64,000 nt of DNA, taken from positions 434,001-498,000 of the forward strand of contig NZ_JAZDDH010000001.1 of NCBI RefSeq assembly GCF_037081715.1, read 5' to 3'. Both the position numbers and the translations under genes were made by a program. The notes under the pieces are model-generated. The model was not told the DNA's origin and did not search any database. It worked only from the letters and a program-made list of their open reading frames with translations. The stretch comes from Halalkalicoccus sp. CG83. Lineage in GTDB: Archaea; Halobacteriota; Halobacteria; Halobacteriales; Halalkalicoccaceae. Positions 9,476-17,292 of the stretch are shown piece after piece; the first letter of the stretch is position 1; each line of letters opens with the position of its first letter.

Positions 9476-10090
9476 TCAGGCGGGGACGAACTCCGCCGCA
9501 TAGAGGTGGTTGAGCAGGACGTAGGTGACGACCCCGAGAACCAGGCTGAGGATCCAGGTGGCCGCGGCGATCCGCCCGACAGTCGCGTGGCGAGTCCCGG
9601 TCAGCTCCCGCGGACTGTGGGTGAGCCCGAGCACGAGCGCGTAGAGGACGAGCGGTACCGCCAGCACCGAGAGGCCGATGTGGATCGTGAGCATCAGCAG
9701 GTAGGTCGGGTAGATCCAGCCCCAGAGCGGTACCCAGGCATACGCCGACTCGAGCACGAAGTGTTTCTCACCGCCGCCGCCGACCTTCGGCAGGTACAAC
9801 AGGAGAAAGAGCACGATCAGCACGAACGCGCTCACCATCGCGACGCGGTGTTTGGCGACCTCGCCGCGGCGGATCCAGTACCAGCCGAGCACGAGCGCGA
9901 CCGTCGCGAGCGTGTTCACGACCGCGATCGCGTGCGAGAGGAGATTCACGCCGGTCTCGCCGATGTCGGGATAGAGCGGCACGACGCCGGCGAAGGTGCC
10001 GATGACGAGCGCGTAGCCGATCGCGCTCAGCAGAAGCGTCGTACCCAGTGGCCGATCCCGTGCCCGCCGGTGTACGTCCGCAGTCGCCAT
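9476..10090 (-). CDS. DUF420 family membrane protein
   Basis: A 204-residue polytopic membrane protein with about five to six hydrophobic segments. It fits the DUF420 family, whose bacterial members are found with cytochrome oxidase assembly genes. Conserved features are histidines near the membrane segments (HAIAVVNT, KHRVAMVSAF, TIHIGLSVLA, GRIAAATWI). The start at 10090 gives MATADVHRRARD followed by the first membrane segment; the longer frame upstream is Arg-rich and unlike protein. It is flanked by two stand-alone HalOD1 genes, but no oxidase gene is in view. Confidence 0.8.
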   Translation of the reverse strand: MATADVHRRARDRPLGTTLLLSAIGYALVIGTFAGVVPLYPDIGETGVNLLSHAIAVVNTLATVALVLGWYWIRRGEVAKHRVAMVSAFVLIVLFLLLYLPKVGGGGEKHFVLESAYAWVPLWGWIYPTYLLMLTIHIGLSVLAVPLVLYALVLGLTHSPRELTGTRHATVGRIAAATWILSLVLGVVTYVLLNHLYAAEFVPA

Positions 10091-10137
10091 GTCCGCGTTC
10101 GGGGTCGCACGGTAAAGGACCTCTCGCTTTACCGTCG

Positions 10138-10479
10138 CTACGTCGAATCGGGGACGGTCGGCTCCTGCGTGTCGATCTCGATCTCGCCGGTGCTGTAGAT
10201 CACCGCCCTCTGGCCGAGGACGTGGAACTCGACCCAGCCGCGCTTCTCGTCGTCGGCGTCGCGAAGCGGCGTGAACAGCGCGTCGAGCGAGTCCGGATCG
10301 AGGTAGCTGTAGAGCTGGAAGTCCGTCGGGTCGATGCCGGCACACTCGCTGATCGCCGTGACGAGCGTGGCCGAGAGCGAACCCGAACCCGTGTGTCGGA
10401 CGCGATACGTCCCCGACGACGCTTGGGGCGTCGGAGCGACCGTCGTATCGGCCGTCGCGTCGCTGGTTCTCTCAGGCAT
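10138..10479 (-). CDS. Second stand-alone HalOD1 output-domain protein
   Basis: A 113-residue protein with a Thr/Ser/Ala-rich N-terminus (about 35 residues) followed by a HalOD1-like domain. Its pattern of LVTAISECAGIDP, YLDPDSLDALFTPL and closing strands resembles the protein encoded at 9137-9409. I chose the ATG at 10479 because an AT-rich TATA element (10541-10553) places the transcript start near 10520, after the longer upstream candidate start codons. An inverted repeat lies at that presumed transcript start, so expression may be switched by a DNA-binding protein. Confidence 0.72.
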   Translation of the reverse strand: MPERTSDATADTTVAPTPQASSGTYRVRHTGSGSLSATLVTAISECAGIDPTDFQLYSYLDPDSLDALFTPLRDADDEKRGWVEFHVLGQRAVIYSTGEIEIDTQEPTVPDST

Positions 10480-10519
10480 CTCCTCTACCTCTGATGACGG
10501 GCCAAGCCATCGGGACCAT

Positions 10520-10553
10520 ATCCTCGATAGAGGATCATACATAATATATCTTA
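10520..10553 (-). promoter_or_regulatory. TATA element plus inverted repeat before the HalOD1 gene
   Basis: On the minus strand an AT-rich TATA element (gatatattatg, about 10543-10553) is followed by a perfect 6-bp inverted repeat, atcctc-gata-gaggat (10520-10535). The repeat falls about where transcription should begin, the usual place for an archaeal repressor operator. The binding protein is unknown. Confidence 0.5.
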
Positions 10554-10654
10554 CTGTAAAAAAGATGGAACAATAAGACGGCACGGCCGGAACGGCGAGG
10601 CTCGGTTTCGAAAGGACGGTCGGACGGACATTCGACGACGCTCACATCGAGGAG

Positions 10655-10676
10655 TGGGACCGCCCGGATTTGAACC
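10655..10676 (-). repeat. Detached copy of the tRNA-Pro 3' end
   Basis: These 22 bases are identical to the last 22 bases of the tRNA-Pro gene (10773-10794 in plus coordinates) and lie 118 bp downstream of them on the same strand. They cover the acceptor 3' strand and the 3' half of the T arm. Beyond that point the T stem cannot form, so this is not a working tRNA. Confidence 0.85.
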
Positions 10677-10772
10677 CCGGTCGTTTCGTTCGCTGGCGCT
10701 CACTTCACACCCTGGATCAAACCCGTTCGCCGTCCAGTTCTGCTGCTTGTGAGTGTACTCGCAGCAGAGACA

Positions 10773-10845
10773 TGGGACCGCCCGGATTTGAACCGGGGTC
10801 AACGGCACCCAAGGCCGCAAGGATACCAAGCTACCCCACGGTCCC
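10773..10845 (-). tRNA. tRNA-Pro (anticodon TGG)
   Basis: A 73-nt cloverleaf on the minus strand. The acceptor stem GGGACCG pairs with CGGTCCC, followed by discriminator A; the CCA end is not encoded. The anticodon stem GCGGC/GCCGT encloses loop CTTGGGT, so the anticodon is TGG, reading proline CCA. The T arm CCCGG-TTCAAAT-CCGGG is intact. A partial copy of its 3' end lies downstream at 10655-10676. Confidence 0.95.
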
Positions 10846-10897
10846 GCACTCCGGCTTCGCTGTACGACGGGGAAAGCGTTTCGCTCGAGGTCGGCGG

Positions 10898-10906
10898 GTA
10901 TAAACC
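10898..10906 (+). promoter_or_regulatory. TATA box of the BofA-like gene
   Basis: The sequence gtataaacc lies 24 nt before the ATG at 10928. This spacing predicts a leaderless transcript and supports that start codon. Confidence 0.65.
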
Positions 10907-10927
10907 GGGAACGTCCCACCGTCCGAT

Positions 10928-11191
10928 ATGGTCACTGTCCTCGAACTGGGCGTCCTCGTCTTCGCCATCGCGCTGCTGCTCGGGTCGTATCGGGTGATCG
11001 ACGCGGTCCGGCCGTTCGTCGTCAACGCGGTCGTCGGTCTGGTGGTGCTGATCCTCGCCGCGTTCTTCGGGTACGGCGTGGAGATCACGCCGATCGTCCT
11101 GCTGATCGTCGCCATCGTCGGACTCCCGGGGGCGGTTCTGGTGGTCCTGCTCGCCTACCTCGGGATCGCCTTTACACCCGTCGTGTTCTGA
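10928..11191 (+). CDS. BofA-like membrane protein (pro-sigmaK processing inhibitor family)
   Basis: An 87-residue, almost wholly hydrophobic protein with two to three membrane segments (LGVLVFAIALLLGS, VNAVVGLVVLILAAFFGYG, IVLLIVAIVGLPGAVLVVLLAYLGIAF). The end, with GLPGAxLVVLLxxLGIxF, is the recognisable BofA family signature. In Bacillus BofA holds the site-2 protease SpoIVFB inactive; archaea lack sigma-K, so the target here must differ. An S2P protease with CBS domains, the SpoIVFB architecture, lies about 4 kb downstream at 15122. The gene begins with a TATA box at -24 and no leader. Confidence 0.82.
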   Translation: MVTVLELGVLVFAIALLLGSYRVIDAVRPFVVNAVVGLVVLILAAFFGYGVEITPIVLLIVAIVGLPGAVLVVLLAYLGIAFTPVVF

Positions 11192-11313
11192 TCGGATCGA
11201 CCTCTCTTCGGCGGTGCTCCCTGAACGGGACAATATACAGAAAGCTTATGGAGGCAAAAATACATGTCTGGGTATGTGTTCCCGTCGACCGACACGAGGA
11301 GGCGTTCGGTGAG

Positions 11314-11430
11314 ATGTTCCTCCTCCTGCTCGCACTCTGGTTGCTGTTGTTACTTCCGATGATCGGCCTGTTCGTCGCGGAGGGTCGGCGTACCGATCGC
11401 GAGCGTGCGGACCGTCCTCGACTCGGATGA
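11314..11430 (+). CDS. Possible very small membrane protein
   Basis: A 38-residue frame: a Leu-rich membrane segment (LLLLALWLLLLLPMIGLFVA) followed by a charged tail. The same frame could start at 11248, but a TATA-like element (caatatac, 11231-11238) is too close to that codon, so 11314 fits better. It has no family I know, and Leu-rich frames arise easily in high-GC DNA, so confidence is limited. Confidence 0.4.
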   Translation: MFLLLLALWLLLLLPMIGLFVAEGRRTDRERADRPRLG

Positions 11431-11439
11431 GCGCGTCCG

Positions 11440-13494
11440 TTACCGATCGTCGTCGACGAGTTCGAGTTCGGCGACGATATCCACCGAATCGTTCCCCTTC
11501 CTGATCCCGTCGAGGATCCGGAACGCGTCGTCGGGCGAGAGAAAGTGCGTCGTGACCGCCCGTCCGAGCGGCGTCGGCTCCAGCCCGTCGATGAAGCCGT
11601 ACTCGAGCAGCTTTCCGATCGCGTGCTTCGTCGGCACCTCGCCGATCATCCGATCGTTGAGCGCCTTCGTTCGTTTGCCGGCGACGGTGACGTTCGCGAG
11701 CGTCTCCTCGACGGCGGCCGACTGGTCGTAGAGCGTGTGGACGGGCTCCATCTCGTCCTTCAGCAGCGTGAACGCGACCTCGTCCTCGGTGCGCTCCATG
11801 CTGTTGTGGTAGGTACAGTCGGGCTCGACCAGCAGGTAGACCACGCCGCGGTCGTGGTAGTCCGGCCGACCCGCGCGCCCGAGCATCTGGTGGAACTCCT
11901 GGACCGAGAGCCACTCGATCCCCATCGCGAGCGAGTCGAAGACGACCTGCGAGGCGGGGAAGTCCACCCCGGCGGCGAGCGCCGCCGTGGTGACGACGGC
12001 CGAGAGCTCCTGATCGCCGAACATCCGCTCGACCTTCTTCCGGCGCTTGTAGTCGAGACCGGCGTGGTACGGTGCCGAGGCGTACTCGAGCTTGCGGCTG
12101 ATCTCGTGACACCGCCGCCGCGAGTTGGTGAAGATGATCGTCTGGCCGCGATAGCCCTTCGAGGACTCGCGGTCGAACTCCCGGCGGACGAGCTTGTTCT
12201 CGATGCGGGTCTTCTCACGACCGTCCGCGAAGGTGACGTGGCGCTCGATCGGGACGGGGCGTTCCTCGAACTCGACGAGGCGTGCGCCGAGGCTCTCGGC
12301 GAGCCAACCGGGGTTGCCGACGGTCGCCGAGAGATAGATCCACTGGGCGCCCCCGTAGCCCGAACGGTTCGCCGCGCGCTGCTCGCAGTAGTCCTTCAGA
12401 CGGGCGATCAGCCCGTCGAGACGGTGGCCGCGCTCGCCCTCCTTCAGCGTGTGGACCTCGTCGATGACGACGGTGCCGACGTCGCCCAGGTCCCGTCCCG
12501 TCCGCAGCGCGTGGTCGATCCCCTCGTAGGTACCGACGATCACGTCCGCGCCGGGATCGAAGCGGTTGCCGTCGTCGCGCACCCGGCTCGCGCCCACCCG
12601 GATGGTGACGTCGACGAGGTCGCCGTAGGTATCGAGAAAGTCCTCGTGTTTCTGATTCGCGAGCGCGACCAGCGGGACCAGAAACAGCATCTTCCCGTCC
12701 CCCTTCAGCACCCGATCGATGCCCGCCATCTCCCCGACGAGCGTCTTTCCGGTGGCGGTCGCGCTCACCACTAGTTGATCCTCGCCGTCGAACAGTCCGC
12801 TCTCGACCGAGAGGCTCTGAACCGGAAGCAGCTCCTCGAACCGTCCCTCCAACAGCCCCTGGAGGTCGGGATGGAGGCCGAGCGAGTCCACGGGAACGGG
12901 GTCGACGTCCTCGACGGTGGCGCTGATCTCGTCGAACTTCGTCAGCTCGGGGTCGAGCTGGCCCTGGAGCAGGTTCACGATGCGCTCGAGGTCCTGGACC
13001 TCGAGCAGGAGGTCCTTCAGCCGGTCCTCCGCGGCGCCGGTCACGCCGCCGGCGTACGAGAGCTCGCGTTCGAGCTCCTGCATCGCGCAGTCCGGACAGA
13101 TCCGCTCGCGGTCGGTTCGGATCGCCGTCTCCTCGGTGATCGGCGAGTACCGCCCCGCCGAGGCACAGAACCGGCACGTCCGGACGACGCGCGCCTCGAG
13201 CTGGTAGCCCTCGAGCATCGCGCGCAGCTCCCCGCGGCCCTCGCGGGAGGTCTGCTCGGAGATGCGGATCCGCTCGGCTCGGCGGGCGATCTCGACGAAC
13301 TCGTCGGGACTACGCGGGTCCTCGTTCGAGCCGCGCTTGATGCGAAAGCGCCCGGGTCGGGGTCCCGCACTCGTCTCCTTCAGCCCGAGGGTCGCCCGAA
13401 AGAGGCGTTCGCCGTCGCGGTCCGCGACGACCGAGTACCCTTTGTCGGTTTCGTGCAGGAAGAGGGTGTCCACCTGCTGGACCTGCTGTGCCAC
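11440..13494 (-). CDS. Superfamily 2 DEAD/DEAH-type helicase (Ski2-like core) with N-terminal extension
   Basis: A 684-residue ATP-dependent helicase. Core motifs in order: I ATATGKT (G249), II DEVH (345-348), III LSATVGN, IV IIFTNSRRRC, V TTAALAAGVDFP and VI QMLGRAGRPDY. The motif II and VI forms resemble the Ski2/Hel308 group. An N-terminal region of about 200 residues holds a four-Cys zinc-binding pattern (CRFC...CPDC) and a predicted coiled stretch, and is haloarchaea-specific as far as I know. The substrate (RNA or DNA) is not evident. The gene stands alone, with a cupin gene just upstream on the same strand. Confidence 0.88.
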   Translation of the reverse strand: MAQQVQQVDTLFLHETDKGYSVVADRDGERLFRATLGLKETSAGPRPGRFRIKRGSNEDPRSPDEFVEIARRAERIRISEQTSREGRGELRAMLEGYQLEARVVRTCRFCASAGRYSPITEETAIRTDRERICPDCAMQELERELSYAGGVTGAAEDRLKDLLLEVQDLERIVNLLQGQLDPELTKFDEISATVEDVDPVPVDSLGLHPDLQGLLEGRFEELLPVQSLSVESGLFDGEDQLVVSATATGKTLVGEMAGIDRVLKGDGKMLFLVPLVALANQKHEDFLDTYGDLVDVTIRVGASRVRDDGNRFDPGADVIVGTYEGIDHALRTGRDLGDVGTVVIDEVHTLKEGERGHRLDGLIARLKDYCEQRAANRSGYGGAQWIYLSATVGNPGWLAESLGARLVEFEERPVPIERHVTFADGREKTRIENKLVRREFDRESSKGYRGQTIIFTNSRRRCHEISRKLEYASAPYHAGLDYKRRKKVERMFGDQELSAVVTTAALAAGVDFPASQVVFDSLAMGIEWLSVQEFHQMLGRAGRPDYHDRGVVYLLVEPDCTYHNSMERTEDEVAFTLLKDEMEPVHTLYDQSAAVEETLANVTVAGKRTKALNDRMIGEVPTKHAIGKLLEYGFIDGLEPTPLGRAVTTHFLSPDDAFRILDGIRKGNDSVDIVAELELVDDDR

Positions 13495-13523
13495 GCTTGT
13501 CGACGTTACTCGGCCGGAGTATT

Positions 13524-14009
13524 TCAGCCGTTCGTCTCGACCAGTTCGATCGTATCGTCGCCGTTCGGGACCACACAGAGGAACGTTCCCCGCTCGTCGC
13601 CCTCGTTTCGATACCAGTGGACCGTACCGGCGGGGATCAGAAGCGAGTCGCCCGGCGTGACGACGTGTTCCTCCTCGCCGTCGACGGCTTCCTCTCGCGG
13701 GCGCTGCCCGCTCGAACGGTCCGCGGAGCTTCGTTCCGCGCTATCGCCGTCTGCTCGATGCGTCTCCGATGTATCGCTGATCCCGACGACGTACTCCCCC
13801 TCGAGCACGTACTGCTCGTGTTCGACCGCGTTGGTGTGTCTCGGAACTTCGGCACTGGGTTCGAGGACGAACCGACGCATGGCGAAGTTCGGCGCGCCGT
13901 CGCTTTCGGCGATCAGAACGCCCTTCCGGAGACCTGCCGCCGCCTCGACGGGTTCGTACTCGATCGCTTCGCCGCGTCGGACGCGTGCGGACGGGTTCGG
14001 GTTCGACAT
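13524..14009 (-). CDS. Cupin-domain protein
   Basis: A 161-residue single-domain cupin. The first metal motif region includes PRHTNAVEHEQYVLEGEYVVG and the second HVVTPGDSLLIPAGTVHWYRNEG, giving a full set of His/Glu ligands. The two halves are joined by an acidic loop longer than usual (about residues 88-112: SETHRADGDSAE...). The substrate is unknown; small cupins like this may be sugar isomerases, dioxygenases or storage proteins. It lies 29 nt upstream of the helicase gene on the same strand and could be co-transcribed with it. Confidence 0.85.
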   Translation of the reverse strand: MSNPNPSARVRRGEAIEYEPVEAAAGLRKGVLIAESDGAPNFAMRRFVLEPSAEVPRHTNAVEHEQYVLEGEYVVGISDTSETHRADGDSAERSSADRSSGQRPREEAVDGEEEHVVTPGDSLLIPAGTVHWYRNEGDERGTFLCVVPNGDDTIELVETNG

Positions 14010-14093
14010 GCGTTCCGATACGGGCGGCTGGCTAATCGATCTGGCGTCCGGTTCGACTGAACGCTTTTGTACTCCGACAGGTAATAGCTAGCA

Positions 14094-14996
14094 ATGAACG
14101 AGCTGCGGACGGATCACGAGGACGACGACGCCGACCGGGAGTACCGGCTGGTCGTCGCCGTCGGCAACCCGACGTACGCCGAGCAGCTCGCCCGGACCGC
14201 GGTCGACATCGCACGAGCGAGAAACGGCGAGATCCACGTCGTCAGCGTCGTCCACAAGCCCCCCGAGTCACCGTTCGCGCTCTTCTCCGACGAGACGATC
14301 AGGACGGAGTTCGCCGGCGACCGCCGGGAGATCCTCGACCGGGCGATCGAGACCGCCACCGGCGACGTTCCCGTCAAGGGTGAGGTGGTCGTCGGAACCG
14401 ACGTCGCGCGTACCCTCGTCTCGGCCGTCGAGGAGCTCGAGGCGGACGCGCTGTTGGTCGGCTGGCACGGCCGTCCCCGTCGATCGGAGGTCGTTCTCGG
14501 AACGACCATCGACACGGTCCTTCGTCGCGCCCCCTGTGACGTGTTCGTCGAACGGATCGGCCCGACCGCCGACGGCGTCGAGCGCGTGCTGCTGCCGGTC
14601 GCGGGCGGACCCCACGTCCCGCTCGCGGCGAGCGTCGCCGACGCCATCGCGACGGCGAACGACGCCACGATCGACGTGCTCTCGGTCGTCGCCCCGAGCG
14701 CCGACGAGAGCGAACGCGAGACCGCCCGGGGCTACCTCGAGGAGGCGCTCGCTCAGCTCACCGCGCCGACCGAGACCGCGCTCCGCGAGGCGTCCGCGAT
14801 CGACGACGCCGTTCTCGAGGCGGCGAGCGACTGCGATCTGGTCGTGTTCGGGGCGACCCGTCAGGGCGGGGTGCGGCGACGGCTCGTGGGATCGATCCCG
14901 CAGGCGGTCGGACGCCGAACGGATCGGACCGTGATCCTGGCTCGGCGTCGTCCCGAGCCGTCGGTGATCGGTCGTCTGACCGGGCGACTGTGGTAG
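14094..14996 (+). CDS. Tandem universal stress protein (UspA x 2)
   Basis: A 300-residue protein made of two UspA domains. The first (about 16-150) begins RLVVAVGNPTYAEQLARTAVDIAR and ends with VLGTTIDTVLRRAPCDVFVER. The second (about 158-288) begins RVLLPVAGGPHVPLAA and ends with RRRLVGSIPQAVGRRTDRTVILARR. The Gly-rich ATP loop G-x2-G-x9-G is only partly conserved, so nucleotide binding is uncertain. Usp proteins act in stress adaptation; the partner is unknown. It stands alone on the plus strand. Confidence 0.88.
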   Translation: MNELRTDHEDDDADREYRLVVAVGNPTYAEQLARTAVDIARARNGEIHVVSVVHKPPESPFALFSDETIRTEFAGDRREILDRAIETATGDVPVKGEVVVGTDVARTLVSAVEELEADALLVGWHGRPRRSEVVLGTTIDTVLRRAPCDVFVERIGPTADGVERVLLPVAGGPHVPLAASVADAIATANDATIDVLSVVAPSADESERETARGYLEEALAQLTAPTETALREASAIDDAVLEAASDCDLVVFGATRQGGVRRRLVGSIPQAVGRRTDRTVILARRRPEPSVIGRLTGRLW

Positions 14997-15121
14997 ATCG
15001 GTCGGATGGCTCGACGGCGAGCGGGACGAGCGGATCCGGAACGCTTCATCACCCGACTACGGCCGACACCGACACGTAGCTGTCCGCGGATTCTTTTAGC
15101 CCCCGGCCCAAGGGTTCGTCA

Positions 15122-16336
15122 ATGTTCAAGAGTTTCCGGATCGGCTCGCTCTTCGGGATTCCGATCAAGCTCGACGTCTCGTTTCTGCTGATCCTGCCGG
15201 TCTTCGCGTGGCTGATCGGCTCGCAGATCGAGGTGCTCGTCGGCCCGCTCAACGCCGTCCTCGGGGCGGGACTCGAAACGGAGGCGCTGACCGCCGGCTC
15301 ACGGCCCTGGCTGCTCGGCCTCTCCGCGGCGATCGGACTGTTCGTCGGGGTCGTTCTCCACGAACTCGGTCACTCGCTGGTAGCGATCCGATACGGCTAT
15401 CCCATCGATTCGATCACGCTGTGGATCTTCGGCGGGCTCGCCCAGCTCAGCGACCAGCCCGAGGACTGGAAACAGGAGTTCGCGATCGCGATCGCCGGCC
15501 CGATCGTCAGCGTGCTCGTCGGAATCGGTTCGTATCTCCTGATGCTGCTGGTCCCGGTGCGGTTCGACGGCGCGACCTTCGTCCTCGCGTATCTCGCGCT
15601 GTTGAACGTCGCGCTGGCGGGGTTCAACATGCTTCCGGCGTTCCCGATGGACGGCGGACGGGTGTTGCGGGCGCTCCTCGGCCGGAGTCGGCCGTTCGCC
15701 CAGGCCACCCAGATCGCCGCCGAGGTGGGAAAGCTGTTCGCCCTCCTGATGGGGTTGTTCGGCCTCCTGCAGCTCAACGTCGTCCTCATCGGAATCGCCT
15801 TCTTCGTCTACATCGCCGCCTCAGGCGAAGCCCAACAGACGGTGATGACCGCCGCCTTCGAGGGCGTAACGGTCAGTGACATCATGACCGACCGGGAGGA
15901 CCTCCACGTCATCTCGACCGACAGCTCCGTCGCCGACCTCCTCGAACGGATGTTCTCGGAGCGCCACACCGGTTATCCCGTGATGGACGACGGCCGGCTC
16001 GTCGGCCTCGTGACCCTCACTGACGCCCGAGAGGTCGATTCCGTCGAGCGCGACGCCTACAGGGTCGAGGACGTGATGTCGACGGAGCTCGAGACGATCG
16101 GCCCCGACGACGAGGCGATGGACGCGCTCAATCGGATGCAACGGGAGGGCATCGGCCGCCTACTCGTCGTCGAGGACGGCGACCTCGTCGGCCTCATCTC
16201 GCGGACCGACCTCATGACCGCGCTCGACATCATCCGCTCGAGCGGCTCGATCGAGACCGCGAACCGAGCAGCGGACGGTCGCGAACCGGACCGGTCGCCG
16301 GCCGGCGACCGAGACGCCGATCGGGGCTGGGAGTAG
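15122..16336 (+). CDS. Site-2 protease (M50) with C-terminal CBS pair
   Basis: An intramembrane metalloprotease of 404 residues. The zinc motif is HELGH at residues 80-84, and the third ligand lies in NMLPAFPMDGGR (Asp177). About six membrane segments span residues 15-240. Two CBS domains (about 250-305 and 315-375), with the repeated VSDIMTDRE / VEDVMSTEL openings, form a likely adenosine-nucleotide sensor. This S2P-CBS order is that of Bacillus SpoIVFB. The cleaved substrate is unknown; in other organisms it is often a membrane-tethered regulator. It converges on hsp20 with an 11-bp gap. Confidence 0.92.
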   Translation: MFKSFRIGSLFGIPIKLDVSFLLILPVFAWLIGSQIEVLVGPLNAVLGAGLETEALTAGSRPWLLGLSAAIGLFVGVVLHELGHSLVAIRYGYPIDSITLWIFGGLAQLSDQPEDWKQEFAIAIAGPIVSVLVGIGSYLLMLLVPVRFDGATFVLAYLALLNVALAGFNMLPAFPMDGGRVLRALLGRSRPFAQATQIAAEVGKLFALLMGLFGLLQLNVVLIGIAFFVYIAASGEAQQTVMTAAFEGVTVSDIMTDREDLHVISTDSSVADLLERMFSERHTGYPVMDDGRLVGLVTLTDAREVDSVERDAYRVEDVMSTELETIGPDDEAMDALNRMQREGIGRLLVVEDGDLVGLISRTDLMTALDIIRSSGSIETANRAADGREPDRSPAGDRDADRGWE

Positions 16337-16347
16337 TACGAAAGAAC

Positions 16348-16770
16348 TCAGTCGATGTCGATGCGGGTTCCGGGGTCCTCGTCGTCAACGGACTCGGGGG
16401 TCGGGAGGTGAACCTCGAGCACGCCGTTGTGGTAGGAGGCGGCGATCTCCTCCTCGATGATCTCGCCGGGGACGTGGATCCGTTCGTGGACGTGGCGGGC
16501 GTGGTGGCGCGCGGAGACGCCGTCCTCCTCGCTCGTCTCGTGGGACGCCTCGACCGAGAGGCTCCCGTCTTCGAACCGGAGGTCGATCTCCTCCTTCTCG
16601 AACCCCGGCACGTCCGCGACGACCACGTAGCCGTCGTCGTCCTCGTCGAGACTGAGGTTGATGCCCCTGTTCCCGGCGTCGAACGCCGGAAGGCCGGTAC
16701 GGCCCTCGTACACCGCACGGCGCATCTGTTCCATCATTCGCTCCATCTCATCGAAGGGGTATCGTCGCAT
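16348..16770 (-). CDS. Small heat shock protein (Hsp20 / alpha-crystallin)
   Basis: A 140-residue ATP-independent chaperone. The alpha-crystallin domain (about 42-135) runs from INLSLDEDDDGYVVVADVPG to the closing strand HNGVLEVHLPTP, holding the family A-x-x-x-N-G-V-L motif. The N-terminus MRRYPFDEMERMM resembles other haloarchaeal Hsp20 proteins. A strong TATA element (acaatatat, 16788-16797) fits a leaderless start at 16770; the ATG at 16776 is an alternative. Heat induction is likely but not shown by the sequence. Confidence 0.9.
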   Translation of the reverse strand: MRRYPFDEMERMMEQMRRAVYEGRTGLPAFDAGNRGINLSLDEDDDGYVVVADVPGFEKEEIDLRFEDGSLSVEASHETSEEDGVSARHHARHVHERIHVPGEIIEEEIAASYHNGVLEVHLPTPESVDDEDPGTRIDID

Positions 16771-16905
16771 TGCCATAACGATCACCGATATATTGTACAC
16801 GTTCGTTTATCTCGGTTTCGTGATCGATGATAGCAGTCGTCCGACGAATTAACTCGATTTCGAATCACAGTAACTTCTTATGGTTCGCGACTGTACCTGG
16901 GCGTG

Positions 16906-17031
16906 ATGCCAGAAATCACCGTCTCCGACTCGCTGTACCGACAGCTCGAGAACGCCGCCGAGGAGGATCTCGAGGCGGCGCTGTGGGAGATGACGTACCT
17001 GTTCCAGCGTGGCAACGACCCCTCCGAGTAG
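16906..17031 (+). CDS. Small uncharacterised protein (41 aa)
   Basis: A 41-codon gene with strong GC3 bias encoding MPEITVSDSLYRQLENAAE followed by an amphipathic helix with a Trp (ALWEMTYLFQRG). The N-terminal strand and helix resemble the start of ribbon-helix-helix antitoxin-type proteins, but the protein is too short to be sure. A TATA-like element (cttcttatgg, about 16875-16884) lies about 25 nt before the ATG. I recognise no function. Confidence 0.6.
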   Translation: MPEITVSDSLYRQLENAAEEDLEAALWEMTYLFQRGNDPSE

Positions 17032-17077
17032 ACGCTCGTTTTCACGCGGCTCGACGTGATCGTCACCGAACGCTTCC

Positions 17078-17091
17078 GCCGTAGCTACGGC
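17078..17091. repeat. Perfect 14-bp palindrome
   Basis: The sequence gccgtagctacggc is fully self-complementary, with no loop, and lies 46 bp after the small gene at 16906. It could be a transcription end signal or a protein binding site. Confidence 0.4.
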
Positions 17092-17175
17092 TCTAGACGG
17101 TAGTGGTAGACGAGAGTGGAGAGAATGAGGGATGGTCGAAGCGAACGCTACGGTCGGGAGACGACGGAACGTAAG

Positions 17176-17200
17176 AAGGTCCAGGTGCGAGAATTGAACC
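17176..17200 (-). repeat. Detached copy of the tRNA-His 3' end
   Basis: These 25 bases are identical to the 3' end region of the tRNA-His gene (17290-17314) and lie 114 bp downstream on the same strand. They cover the acceptor 3' strand, T-arm 3' half and three trailing bases. The copy cannot form a tRNA. A nearby motif (cttcaattctt, about 17240-17250) could pair with it as a hairpin. Confidence 0.85.
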
Positions 17201-17292
17201 TCGGTCGCGTCACTCACTTCGTTCGTTTCGCTCCCTGCTTCAATTCTTTCCGGTCGGACTTTTCGCTCCTCACGTCCGTTCGTCGCGAAAAG

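Noticed and set aside
10898-10918. Short repeat ggga-acg-tccc just after the BofA TATA box as an operator
   Set aside because: Only 4-bp arms, expected by chance in GC-rich DNA. It is not strong enough to claim.
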